Positions 1 to 7,324 of a stretch of 43,056 nt of DNA are shown here, one piece after another. Positions within the stretch are counted from its first letter, which is position 1. Every line of letters begins with the position of its first letter. Position numbers and translations under genes: made by a program. Source of the DNA: Streptomyces amritsarensis (GTDB lineage Bacteria; Actinomycetota; Actinomycetes; Streptomycetales; Streptomycetaceae); the NCBI RefSeq assembly GCF_001953875.1, contig NZ_MQUR01000068.1:1862-44917 (forward strand), in the 5' to 3' direction. A model generated the notes under the pieces. That model saw only the letters and a program-made list of their open reading frames with translations, did not search any database and was not told the DNA's origin.

Positions 1-22
1 GCGACCCGCGCCAGCGGGTCGC
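1..22. terminator. Hairpin at left edge, possible terminator
   Basis: A perfect 9-bp stem (GCGACCCGC, 1-9, pairing with 14-22) closes on a GCCA loop. It lies downstream of the two minus-strand genes that end at 160, so it could end their transcript or that of a gene left of the window. The flank that would show a T-run lies outside the window. The stretch 23-159 between it and the first gene shows no convincing coding or RNA feature. Confidence 0.4.
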
Positions 23-159
23 CTTGAAGACGTAGAGAAAGTTTGGACGCATCCCGCTTCGGCGGTACGCCCTGGCTGTCGGTTGAGCGTTCGGCTGGGC
101 TGCTGGCCTGGTGCAATGGCCTGCGGGGTGTGAGGCCTGTGCTGGTTGCCGGTGGGGCT

Positions 160-390
160 CTACTCTGCGCGCGTGACCTTGGCATGGTCGGTGACGACTC
201 GTCTGAACAGGTCGTGGCTCGTGCGTCCGGTATGGCGAAGCGCCCAGTCCTGCACGGCTTCCTGTTCGTCGCGAGGACCGGATTCGGCGTCGCAGCCGAC
301 GGTGACGCAGAACGTCTCGTAGGTGATGCCGCCTTCGGGCGCGTGGCGGATGGTGTGAGCGATGTGCCGGTAGACGGCGCGGGGACTCAC
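160..390 (-). CDS. Small DUF7848-type protein
   Basis: A 76-residue protein starting at a GTG that overlaps the stop of the upstream gene by 4 bp (GTGA). The opening MSPRAVYRHIAHTI, a central cysteine in a predicted beta segment (FCVTVGCD) and the later pattern DWALRHTGRTSHDLFRR match what I remember of the short streptomycete family annotated as DUF7848, which has no known function. It is commonly paired with the kind of small Cys-containing protein found upstream here. No signal peptide or membrane segment is visible. The pair sits at the edge of the AICE, divergent from the GntR gene at 741; whether it belongs to the element is not clear. Confidence 0.6.
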   Translation of the reverse strand: MSPRAVYRHIAHTIRHAPEGGITYETFCVTVGCDAESGPRDEQEAVQDWALRHTGRTSHDLFRRVVTDHAKVTRAE

Positions 391-584
391 TGGTGCCCCT
401 CGGGGTGGCGTCGCATGTAGACGTTGCAGTCGGTCACGGTGGTCATGTCGCCGACCACGCGGGCCCGGTCACGTACGTTGGCCAGTTCGGCACAGCCCGC
501 GCAGCCCTCGACGGGCGTCGGCTCCGGTTCCAGACGCAAGGGGAGTTCCACCGGCGGGGTCGAGTACCTGGTCGGCTCCGTCAC
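387..584 (-). CDS. Small cysteine-containing hypothetical protein
   Basis: A 65-residue protein in the style of a streptomycete family with a proline-rich N-terminus, a CAGCAEL motif and a C-terminal DCNVYMRRHPEGH block. The function is unknown. I chose the GTG at 582-584 because GAGAGGTGG lies about 12 bases upstream; an in-frame GTG at 609-611 would add nine residues and also has a weak purine-rich site. The CxxC and later Cys could bind a metal, but that is only inference. It is translationally coupled to the DUF7848-type gene by a GTGA overlap, so the two probably act together. Confidence 0.55.
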   Translation of the reverse strand: MTEPTRYSTPPVELPLRLEPEPTPVEGCAGCAELANVRDRARVVGDMTTVTDCNVYMRRHPEGHQ

Positions 585-623
585 TGCACATCGCCACCTC
601 TCGAACTTCACATGGTCGACCTC

Positions 624-696
624 TTGACAGGTCGGTGCTCTAGTTCAGTATTCGAGTGGCCGAAGCACTCCCGCTACGGTTCACAGTGCACTAGTG
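624..696 (+). promoter_or_regulatory. Candidate promoter and operator for the GntR gene at 741
   Basis: TTGACA at 624-629 is a consensus -35. A weak -10 (CAGTAT, 646-651) follows at 16 bp. Downstream, an 8-bp palindrome CACTAGTG (689-696) is a candidate site for the GntR regulator encoded just after it. The start ATG at 741 has GGAGGGG at 726-732. Divergent genes start at 584, so the 612-740 gap may hold signals for both directions. Confidence 0.4.
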
Positions 697-740
697 TGCC
701 CTCACTGACATCACGTCAACTCAACGGAGGGGCAAGCCTT

Positions 741-1463
741 ATGCCCAGTCCCAAGACGTTCACGAAGATCGCGGATCACTTCCGGGAGCGCATCCTGTCG
801 GGAGAGCTTGAGCCTGGCGCCAAGCTGCCGACGAACCGGGAGATCGCCGGGCAGTGGCAGGCCGCGGCCGCCACCGTCTCCCGGGCCTTGCAGGCCCTTC
901 AGGTGGAGAACTTCATCCGCACCACCCCCCGGGGCACCTACGTCGCCGATGACCCGCGCTGGACGCTGTCGGCGCGGGACCGGCTGGCCCGGGTCCAGCG
1001 GGTGAAATCGTTCCTCGCGGAGGGCGAAACGAGTCGGGTGACAGCCGCCGAACTGATCACCCCACCGCTGTACGTGGCAGAGATCTTCGACCTGGAGCCA
1101 GGGGACCAGGTGGTGCGGCGCGAGTGGCTGGCCGGCCGCGGCAAGACCCGGACCGTCTTCGCGGTGAACTGGTACCCGGCCCCGTTCGCCGCCCTGGTGC
1201 CCGACCTACTGAACACTGCCCCGGGCCGTAACCACGGACTGTCCGCCCGGGTCTTGGAGGCCACCGGGCGCACGATCACCCACGCCCGTGACGACATGCA
1301 CGCCCGCCCCGCCGACGCCCGAGAGGCCAGCGCCCTCGGCCTGCCGGTCGGCTCCCCGATCCTGGCCGGCGCTCACCGATGGTCGGACGCGGAAGGAATC
1401 ATCGAGTACGGGGAATGGTGTCTACCGCCCCGGTTCACGATCGGCTACGAGTACCAGCCCTGA
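741..1463 (+). CDS. GntR/HutC-family transcriptional regulator
   Basis: A 240-residue regulator. Residues about 5-75 form a GntR winged helix (KIADHFRERILSGELEPGAKLP, then NREIAGQWQAAAATVSRAL as recognition region and a GTYV wing). The C-terminal half is a UTRA ligand-binding domain ending in GEWCLPPRFTIGYEY. Start ATG 741 follows GGAGGGG at 726-732; the open frame extends upstream but lacks a comparable site. Within AICEs, such regulators (KorSA in pSAM2 is GntR-type) repress transfer and replication genes, which is the likely role here, by inference. The gene is convergent with the second regulator at 1534, separated by a strong hairpin. Confidence 0.85.
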   Translation: MPSPKTFTKIADHFRERILSGELEPGAKLPTNREIAGQWQAAAATVSRALQALQVENFIRTTPRGTYVADDPRWTLSARDRLARVQRVKSFLAEGETSRVTAAELITPPLYVAEIFDLEPGDQVVRREWLAGRGKTRTVFAVNWYPAPFAALVPDLLNTAPGRNHGLSARVLEATGRTITHARDDMHARPADAREASALGLPVGSPILAGAHRWSDAEGIIEYGEWCLPPRFTIGYEYQP

Positions 1464-1476
1464 CCGGTCAACGCGA

Positions 1477-1515
1477 AGCGTCCCCGAAGGCCAACCTGCG
1501 GCCTTCGGGGACGCT
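1477..1515. terminator. Bidirectional terminator between convergent GntR genes
   Basis: A perfect 16-bp stem (1477-1492 with 1500-1515) and a 7-base loop lie between the stop at 1463 and the minus-strand stop at 1534. There is only a short T-rich tail (GTCGTT). The placement suits termination of both genes. Confidence 0.75.
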
Positions 1516-1533
1516 GTCGTTCGCGTGCCCGTC

Positions 1534-2412
1534 TCAGTCGCCGCCGCGGCCTTCGAGACGTTCGACGCGCTCCTCCAACTCCTCGATCCGCTCCAGGGCG
1601 CGTTCCAGCTTGTAGGCCAGATCTGCAACCCCGGCAGTCGGGAACTCCTTCACCGGGATGTCGGGTGCTTCGGCCGGCTCGTCCACCGGCTGCACGGTGA
1701 CCGGTACTTCGGTGCCGAACTCGCCGCCCATGACGACGTAGGCGACTTCCCGATGCGATCCCCTGGTCTCATGGATCTTCCTGACCCTGCCCTCTAGAGC
1801 GAGGAAGGTCAGGGCCTGGTCGGCGGCTTCGGCATCGCCTCCGATCGCGTCGACCACTTCGTCCACGGTCAGCGTGGCACCCCTGGACAGTGAGCCGTCC
1901 CGGATCTTGCGGACCAGGCGGCCGTGGATGAGCTGCGTGGCGAAGCCGTGGTCCTCCCAGTCGCGTACGTAGACCTCGTCGCCGGGCAGCTCGCCGGGGA
2001 ATCGCAGCAGGAAGTTGCCAGCCAGCAGGGCGATGGCGTTGGTGACCACGTTGAGCGGCACCGCGTAGTGCTCGGCCAGGACCTCGCGGGCAGGAAGCCT
2101 GGCGCCGGGTGCCAGGGTGCCGGAGTAGATCTGCTGCTGGAGGTCACTGGCGACCTTCTCGAAGGCGTCCTCGAAGTCGGCCGAGCGCGTGACGAACGTG
2201 CCGCGCCCCTGACGGGCGATGACCCACCCCTCGTTGCGCAGGAGCCGGATGGCCTTCTGCACGGTCAGGCTCGACGCCTTGTAGGTCTGCATGAGCTGGG
2301 TCTGCGTCGGGAGCAATTGGCCCGGACGCAGCTTGCCGTCCCGGATCTCCTGCCGCAGGTCGTCCGCGATGCGCTCGAACGTCAAACGCGCTTCGTCAGC
2401 AGGCATGTCCAT
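1534..2412 (-). CDS. Tandem winged-helix GntR-type regulator with C-terminal coiled coil
   Basis: A 292-residue protein with three successive winged-helix units instead of one: about 10-75 (a typical GntR domain, RIADDLRQEIRDGKLRPGQLLP and a GRGTFV wing), 82-148 (KVASDLQQQIYSGTLAPGARLP, clearly homologous) and a more diverged unit at 155-227 (QLIHGRLVRKIRDGSLSRGATL). An acidic, proline-rich linker leads to a coiled coil at 262-289 (LERALERIEELEERVERLE), which suggests dimerisation. There is no UTRA or FCD effector domain. Start ATG 2412 is used here; an in-frame ATG at 2406 is equally possible. It is divergent from the small-protein/translocase operon, and five related repeats lie between them, one over its own start codon. 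This suggests an autoregulated master repressor of the element (inference). Confidence 0.8.
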   Translation of the reverse strand: MDMPADEARLTFERIADDLRQEIRDGKLRPGQLLPTQTQLMQTYKASSLTVQKAIRLLRNEGWVIARQGRGTFVTRSADFEDAFEKVASDLQQQIYSGTLAPGARLPAREVLAEHYAVPLNVVTNAIALLAGNFLLRFPGELPGDEVYVRDWEDHGFATQLIHGRLVRKIRDGSLSRGATLTVDEVVDAIGGDAEAADQALTFLALEGRVRKIHETRGSHREVAYVVMGGEFGTEVPVTVQPVDEPAEAPDIPVKEFPTAGVADLAYKLERALERIEELEERVERLEGRGGD

Positions 2413-2567
2413 CCCTGGGCCGGGTCCGATTCATCTCACAGGGCTGCTCTCTGCCGCCGTATTTCACCAGCTCAGCCCATGGGGTCAGGGTAGCGGCCCT
2501 ACGGATGGACCACCGCAGCAACGGATAGACTCAATAAGAAATGACTACGGATGGACTAGGGATGGAT
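2407..2567. promoter_or_regulatory. Repeated operator candidate (ACGGATRGAC-like, five copies)
   Basis: Exact or near copies of ACGGATGGAC start at 2501, 2521 (ACGGATAGAC), 2547 and 2558 (AGGGATGGAT) on the plus strand. A fifth copy, AGGGATGGAC, lies on the minus strand at 2407-2416 over the regulator start codon. They occupy the 220-bp divergent gap between the triple winged-helix regulator and the transfer/replication operon. This is the expected layout for an autoregulating repressor with several DNA-binding domains. The copies are mostly direct repeats, so iterons are an alternative reading. Confidence 0.6.
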
Positions 2568-2632
2568 GTTATGTTGTGCGACACGTGATCACCCACCCGG
2601 GTGAATCACATCCCTCTCCCTGGAGGTTTGCC

Positions 2633-2968
2633 GTGAAGACCATGCCCATCGACCAGTCCCAGGCCCTGATGATCCTGGCCTCCGAGCCCCGGCCACAGTT
2701 CAAGGACCGCGAGGGCCGGCAGCCCGCGATCGACCGGGGCACCGGCGCCCACGTGCACCTGGTGGACGTGATGTTCGCGTTCAACGGCCGCGCCGAAGTG
2801 ATCGCCGTGAAGGTTCCGGAGCCGGGCCTCGGCAAGGGCCTGAAGGTCGGCCTGTCGGTCGTTTTCACCGGCCTTGTCGCCTCGGCCTGGGAGAACGAGA
2901 TCAACGGCAAGGACCGGCACGGAGTCTCCGTTCGCGCTGACGCGATCACCGTCAAGGCAGGCGCCTGA
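2633..2968 (+). CDS. Small conserved AICE protein, first gene of the transfer/replication operon
   Basis: A 111-residue protein. Start GTG 2633 has GGAGG at 2622-2626. It is rich in short alternating hydrophobic segments (VHLVDVMFAFNG, AEVIAVKVPEP, LKVGLSVVFTGLVASAW), resembling a small beta-barrel such as an OB fold, but I cannot assign a family. No signal peptide is visible. Its position directly before the translocase (stop and start share one base, TGATG) is where AICEs carry the activator Pra or a small DNA-binding transfer accessory. Either role is possible, and neither is shown by the sequence. Confidence 0.7.
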   Translation: MKTMPIDQSQALMILASEPRPQFKDREGRQPAIDRGTGAHVHLVDVMFAFNGRAEVIAVKVPEPGLGKGLKVGLSVVFTGLVASAWENEINGKDRHGVSVRADAITVKAGA

Positions 2969-4296
2969 TGCCCAACAACTCCCTTGGGCTCGCGCTTCTG
3001 GTCGTCACCGTGCTGGTCGCGCTCGGGCTGCTGGGCTGGGCCGGGTACTGCTTCGCACGCTGGTACCGGGCAGATGCCGAGACCCGGGTCAGTCTGCGGC
3101 ACGCGCGGCGGATGCGGTGGGGCTGGAAGCGGCTCGCGCCGATGCTGGGCCTGGCAGTCAAGGACGCCACCCCGACCGTGCTCCAGCAGTACGGCCCGCA
3201 GGACCAACCGACCAAGCCGCGCGTGCTGGTGCCCCGCCTGCACACCCGCGCCGACGCCTTCGGCGTCACCGTCACCGTCGACGCGCTGCCGCAGGTCGGG
3301 CTCAGTGCCTGGCAGGACGCCAGCGAGGGTCTGTGCGACGCCTGGGGCATGCGCCGCATCCGGATCGCCCAGCCCAAACCCGGAGTGATCGTCGCGCGCG
3401 GCTTCAGGCGCGAGCCGCTGGAGGCAGTGATCCGCTCACCGCTCCTCGGCCCGGACGGCTCCCCCGTCTGCCGACCGGGGCAGTTCGTCTCCACCGATGA
3501 CGTGCTGCTCGGCTGGGACGAAGACGGCACCCCCATCGTGCTCAACCTCGCCTACTCCGCCCACGCCCTCATCGCCGGCGCCACCCGCTCCGGCAAATCG
3601 ATCACCGTCAACACCTTGCTCGCCTACGCCTCACTCATGCGGGACGTGCGCCTGATCGTGATCGACCCCAACCTCGCCGCGGTCGCCCCTTGGTGGCGTA
3701 CCGCGTACAAGGTCTCCGACGCCATCCACCCCGACGAGCCGACCGAGATCCTGCGCTGGGTGCGGGAGGAGATGCAACGCCGCGAGCGGCTGTTCTGGTC
3801 CAGCCGCACCGACCGCATCACCGAATTCAGTCCCGAGCTGCCGCTGCTGTTGGTGGTGATCGATGAGGTGGCGAACTACACCCGGCACCCGGACCGCAAG
3901 GCCCGCGAACGCTTCGAGGCCGAGCTGCTGGCCATCGCCAGCCAGGGCGCCAAGTTCGGCGTCCGGCTATGGCTGCTAACCCAGAAGCCCTCCGCCGACG
4001 TGCTCACCACCGCCATCCGCACCAACCTGTCCGCCCGGATCTGCCACCGCGTCGACACCATCGAGGACTTCCTGCACGTCTTCCCCGACGGCCGGGACCT
4101 GGACATCACCGCCGCCGACCGCACCATGCCCCAGGGCGTCTCGATCGCCTCCGTCGGCGACATGCGCACCCCGGTACGGCTGCGCTCGGTTTACCTGCCC
4201 ACCGAAGCCTGCTGGCAGATCAACGACCTCATGTGCACCGAAGGGCTGAAGGTCCGCGAACTGCCCGCCTCTATCGACCTGGACAAGGCTGCGTGA
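2968..4296 (+). CDS. traSA: FtsK/SpoIIIE-type conjugative DNA translocase (TraB/TraSA-like)
   Basis: A 442-residue ATPase. An N-terminal membrane helix (about 6-30) is followed by a basic stretch and a motor domain with Walker A GATRSGKS (204-211) and Walker B LLLVVIDE (293-300). The later segment WLLTQKPSADVLTTAIRTNLSARI is the FtsK-type sensor region. In this family a hexameric membrane pore moves double-stranded plasmid DNA between mycelial cells. At 442 residues it is shorter than plasmid TraB proteins, and I see no clear C-terminal gamma-like winged helix. Start ATG 2968 overlaps the previous stop by one base and has no separate ribosome site, so it is translationally coupled. Confidence 0.88.
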   Translation: MPNNSLGLALLVVTVLVALGLLGWAGYCFARWYRADAETRVSLRHARRMRWGWKRLAPMLGLAVKDATPTVLQQYGPQDQPTKPRVLVPRLHTRADAFGVTVTVDALPQVGLSAWQDASEGLCDAWGMRRIRIAQPKPGVIVARGFRREPLEAVIRSPLLGPDGSPVCRPGQFVSTDDVLLGWDEDGTPIVLNLAYSAHALIAGATRSGKSITVNTLLAYASLMRDVRLIVIDPNLAAVAPWWRTAYKVSDAIHPDEPTEILRWVREEMQRRERLFWSSRTDRITEFSPELPLLLVVIDEVANYTRHPDRKARERFEAELLAIASQGAKFGVRLWLLTQKPSADVLTTAIRTNLSARICHRVDTIEDFLHVFPDGRDLDITAADRTMPQGVSIASVGDMRTPVRLRSVYLPTEACWQINDLMCTEGLKVRELPASIDLDKAA

Positions 4297-4379
4297 CCCG
4301 TGTCGGCCAGCCGCCCGAGCGGGCCAGCCCCGCCCCGGACCGAGTCCGTACCGCAGTGATCCCCGGCAAGGGCGTGTAG
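4293..4379 (+). CDS. Possible 28-residue coupled ORF
   Basis: A GTG at 4293 overlaps the translocase stop in a GTGA arrangement and opens a 28-codon frame ending at TAG 4377-4379. The peptide is Pro/Arg-rich and resembles nothing I know. The only support is the coupling geometry, which chance can produce in GC-rich DNA. Confidence 0.15.
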   Translation: MTRVGQPPERASPAPDRVRTAVIPGKGV

Positions 4380-4425
4380 TCGCCAAACCCTCGCCCTGCC
4401 GGGGCCTCCCTCCCATACCCGTCCA

Positions 4426-4443
4426 CGGCACACGCGTGTGCCG
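4426..4443. repeat. 18-bp perfect palindrome upstream of rep
   Basis: CGGCACACGCGTGTGCCG is its own reverse complement and ends 23 bases before the rep start. The 4297-4466 gap is otherwise without a confident gene. It could be a Rep or repressor binding site, part of a replication origin, or an RNA hairpin affecting rep translation. Confidence 0.55.
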
Positions 4444-4466
4444 CAGTGCAGAGAGGTCCCGCCAGC

Positions 4467-5813
4467 ATGCCACCGCACGACCCCACCACCACAATCCCGC
4501 GTCCCGAACCGGCCACGGCCGCGCTGCCCACGTTCACCGGGTACCGCGACCTGCTCGGCCTGATACGCCAGCTGTCCTCGCTCGGCGGCTGCTCCCAGCC
4601 GATCCGGCTCGAAGGCCAGCGCACTGAGAGCGACGCCTTCACCGGTGAAATCCTGCGTGACCTGAAGTCCAAGGACCTCCCAGCCGGGCACCTGCTGGTG
4701 CGCTGCGGCAACCGCCGCACCACCCGCTGCCCCTCCTGCGCCGAGCTCTACCGCCAGGACACCTACCAGCTCATCGCCGCCGGCCTGCGCGGCGGCAAGA
4801 ACATCCCCGACCAGGTCGCCACCCATCCCCGCGTGTTCGCCACGCTCACCGCACCCTCGTACGGCCCGGTCCACGGCCGACGCGTCAACAGCTCCGCCCG
4901 CTGCCGCTGCGGACACACCCATCTCAAGGGTGACCCGCTCCTCGGCACACCGCTCGACCCCGAGCGGTACGACTACACCGGCGCCGTGCTCTGGAACGCC
5001 CATTCCCCCGCCTTGTGGGCGCGCTTCATGCTCCACGTGCGCCGCACCCTCGCCGCCGCAGCTGGTGTCCCGCAGCGACTGCTGCACAAGGTCGCCCGCG
5101 TCTCGTACGCCAAGGTCGCCGAGTACCAGCAGCGCGGACTGATCCACTTCCACGCCGTGATCCGCCTCGATGGCCCCGCAGGCCCCTACACCGCACCACC
5201 CGCCTGGGCCACCCCCGAACTGCTCGCCGACGCCATCCGCATCGCGGCCACCCGCGCCCACGTCGTCGGTCCCAAGGTCAGCAGCCACACCCACTCCTTC
5301 GCCTTCGGCGAGCGGATCGACACCAGGGTCATCCGGTCCACGGCCTTCCAGGGCGGGACGACGATCACCGAGGGCAAGGTCGCCGGGTACGTCGCCAAGT
5401 ACGCCACCAAGGGCACCGAAGCCGCCACCGGCACCCTCGACCACCGGCTGAAGAGGATCACCGACCTCTGGTTCGAGTCCGTACCCGAGCACGCCGCCCG
5501 CATGATCCGCACCGCCTGGACCCTCGGCGCCCGCGACGACCTCAAGCACCTGAACCTGCGCAAGTGGGCCCACATGCTCGGCTTCCGCGGCCACTTCTCC
5601 ACCAAGACCCGCGCCTACTCCACCACCCTCGGCGCTCTCCGGGCCGCCCGCGCCGCCTGGCACCACCGCCACACCCCTCCTCCCTCCCCGACCACGCTCG
5701 TCCTCGCCCACTGGGCGTACGACGGCACCGGCCTCACCCCTGACCTCGAACGCCTCGCCGCCCTCATCAACGGGGGCCCGACACGCGAACAGGCGGTGAC
5801 GGCCGGTGCGTGA
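4467..5813 (+). CDS. repSA: RepSA-like rolling-circle replication initiator
   Basis: A 448-residue replication initiator of the actinomycete AICE/plasmid type. Visible motifs: a zinc-finger-like CGNRRTTRCPSC at 80-91 with a second Cys/His cluster (RCRCGH) near 146-150; the HUH-like metal-binding strand GLIHFHAVIRLDG near 224-236; and GYVAKYATKGTE near 307-318, the region that carries candidate nicking tyrosines in this family. The family nicks the double-strand origin and starts rolling-circle replication of the excised circle. ATG 4467 is preferred over GTG 4446 because GAGAGG (4451-4456) sits about 10 bases upstream. The stop overlaps the xis start by 8 bp. Confidence 0.88.
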   Translation: MPPHDPTTTIPRPEPATAALPTFTGYRDLLGLIRQLSSLGGCSQPIRLEGQRTESDAFTGEILRDLKSKDLPAGHLLVRCGNRRTTRCPSCAELYRQDTYQLIAAGLRGGKNIPDQVATHPRVFATLTAPSYGPVHGRRVNSSARCRCGHTHLKGDPLLGTPLDPERYDYTGAVLWNAHSPALWARFMLHVRRTLAAAAGVPQRLLHKVARVSYAKVAEYQQRGLIHFHAVIRLDGPAGPYTAPPAWATPELLADAIRIAATRAHVVGPKVSSHTHSFAFGERIDTRVIRSTAFQGGTTITEGKVAGYVAKYATKGTEAATGTLDHRLKRITDLWFESVPEHAARMIRTAWTLGARDDLKHLNLRKWAHMLGFRGHFSTKTRAYSTTLGALRAARAAWHHRHTPPPSPTTLVLAHWAYDGTGLTPDLERLAALINGGPTREQAVTAGA

Positions 5814-5991
5814 CGACGAACTCCTCACCGTCCCCGAGGCCATGGCCCGCCTCAAGATTGGCCGCTCCGTCCTCTACGACCTCCTACGCACCCGGCGCCT
5901 GGCCTCGCTGACCATCGGCCGTGCCCGCCGTATCCCGGCTCACGCCCTCGCTGACTACGTTCAGCGCCACCTGGAAGAGGCCGCCCGATGA
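5806..5991 (+). CDS. xis: Excisionase, MerR/Xis-type helix-turn-helix
   Basis: A 61-residue basic protein with one winged-helix domain: LLTVPEAMARLKIGRSVLYD (helix-turn-helix) and LASLTIGRARRIPAHAL (wing). This is the standard form of small excisionases encoded before tyrosine integrases. It overlaps rep by 8 bp and the integrase by 4 bp (ATGA), so all three are coupled. In AICEs, Xis binds the attachment sites and steers the integrase to excision. The GTG start at 5806 is the only one giving the full domain. Confidence 0.88.
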   Translation: MRDDELLTVPEAMARLKIGRSVLYDLLRTRRLASLTIGRARRIPAHALADYVQRHLEEAAR

Positions 5992-7255
5992 CCGCCCCCA
6001 AGCGCGAGAAGGCCCGCGCCAACGGCGAAGGCACCATCTACCAGCGCAAGGACGGCCGCTGGGAAGCCGCCGGCTACGTCCTCGCCGCCGATGGCACCCG
6101 CAAACGCGTCCGCGTCTACGGCAGCACCCGGAGAGAAGCCGCCGACAAACTCGCCGAGAAGATCGCCGACAGCAACCGCGGCCTCCCCGTCGCCACCGCC
6201 GACAGCACCGTCGGCGACTACATGACCTACTGGCTGGGCAGCGTCGCCATCCACGGGCTTCGGGAGAACACCCACACCCGCTACGCCGCCTGCGTCCGCC
6301 TCCACCTCATCCCCGGCCTCGGTACCAAGAAGGTCGCGCGCCTCACCGCCAAGGAGGTCCGCACCTTCCTCGACCGGCTCCGTACCACCTGCCAGTGCTG
6401 CACCCAGGGCCTGGACGCCGAACGGAAGGCATGCTGCGCGGTCGGCGAGTGCTGCCAGAAGCAGTTGTCCCCTTCGACGGTGACGTACGTGCACTCGGTC
6501 CTCAAGTCCGCTCTAGAACACGCCGTCCGCGAAGACGAACTGCCTCGCAACGTCGCCCGGAACGTCAAGACCACCGCACCCCGGCCCAGGCGCTTCCGGC
6601 CACTCACCGCAGCCGAGGCCCGCCGGTTTCTCGACGCGGCCCGCGCCGACCGGCTGCATGCGCTGTACGACCTCGCACTGCGAACCGGACTCCGCAAGGG
6701 CGAACTTCTCGGCCTCCACTGGGAAGACCTCGACCTCACAACCAAAACGGCCAGCATCCGCCGCTCACTCCAGCGCACCCGCACCGGCGGCCTCACCCAC
6801 CTGCCCACCAAGACCCGAGCATCTGAGCGCCGTATCGCGCTCCCGAACGAATGCCTCCACTCCCTCAAGGAGCACAAGGGACGGCAGGACAAAGAGCGAG
6901 AGACCGCTGAGTCAGCCTGGCAGGACAGCGGCCTCGTCTTCACCACCCCGGCCGGCCGGCCTCTCGACCCGGCCAACCTCACGCGCCGCTTCCGCAGCTT
7001 CCTCGACCGCGCTGGACTCCGCCGCATCCGCTTCCACGACCTCCGCCACTCGACCGCCACCTGCTCCTGGAACAGGGCGTCGACCTCGTCGTGATCAAGG
7101 AACTCCTCGGCCACGCCCACATAGGTGTCACCGCCGGCGTCTACGCCCACGTCCGACTCGGCCTCCAACGCCAAGCCATCGGCAGCCTGACGGGTGCTCT
7201 CAACGCAGCCCCTGGCACTGCCTTCGTGCCGCCCGCCGCACCAACTGTCCGCTGA
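5988..7255 (+). pseudogene. int: Tyrosine site-specific integrase, frameshifted before the catalytic C-terminus
   Basis: A phage-type tyrosine recombinase expected at 422 residues. It has an N-terminal arm-binding region (to about 65), a core-binding domain (70-195) with a Cys-rich insert (CQCC to CC at 135-156), and a catalytic domain with Arg in LRTGLRKGEL (R236) and HDLRH (H350, R353). After codon 358 the frame is lost: as written, translation stops at 7094. Adding one C in the CC run at about 7060-7062 restores the frame and yields LLLEQGVDLVVIKELLGHAHIGVTAGVYAHV, which supplies the second histidine (LLGH) and the tyrosine nucleophile (TAC 7142-7144), ending at TGA 7253-7255. A real deletion would abolish recombination. 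Because it lies in a homopolymer, a sequencing error is also possible. Confidence 0.85.
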
Positions 7256-7278
7256 CGTTGCCGTCAGCGTTGCCGTCA
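7256..7278. repeat. 11-bp tandem direct repeats after the integrase
   Basis: CGTTGCCGTCA occurs at 7256-7266 and again at 7268-7278, a 12-bp period starting directly after the integrase stop. Short repeats in this position are often integrase arm sites or part of the attachment site. No tRNA gene or copy at the left end was found to confirm this. Confidence 0.4.
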
Positions 7279-7283
7279 AACGG

Positions 7284-7320
7284 CCAGATGCCCTCCCGAA
7301 GGGTCCGGGAGGGCATCTGG
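7284..7320. terminator. Bidirectional terminator between int and the immunity gene
   Basis: A perfect 14-bp stem (7284-7297 with 7307-7320) with a 9-base loop, followed on the plus strand by TTGTTTATT. It ends both the AICE operon and the convergent minus-strand toxin/immunity transcript, whose stop is at 7325. Confidence 0.85.
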
Positions 7321-7324
7321 TTGT

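Larger units (their letters stand above)
1..7280 (+). mobile_element. pSAM2-like integrative and conjugative element (AICE)
   Basis: The order GntR regulators, small protein, FtsK-type translocase, RepSA-like initiator, excisionase, tyrosine integrase is the characteristic AICE module: excision by int/xis, rolling-circle replication by Rep, and double-stranded DNA transfer by a single TraB-type protein. Genes from 2633 to 7255 run on the plus strand and mostly overlap by 1-8 bp, fitting one transcript. No recognisable Spd spread gene or Nudix gene is present, so the set is minimal. The right end must lie just after the integrase, before the convergent gene ending at 7325. The left end was not located: no direct repeat of the right end and no tRNA gene is visible near position 1. 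The integrase is frameshifted, so mobility is doubtful. Confidence 0.8.

Noticed and set aside
1141..1160. A single GACCCGGA, like the TRS repeat bound by TraB of pSVH1
   Set aside because: Only one copy, inside the GntR coding region and not clustered near the translocase; it does not support a clt locus.
4191..5855. 554-codon minus-strand open frame over the rep gene
   Set aside because: Antisense shadow of rep with no recognisable domain; the plus-strand frame has zinc-finger and HUH motifs.
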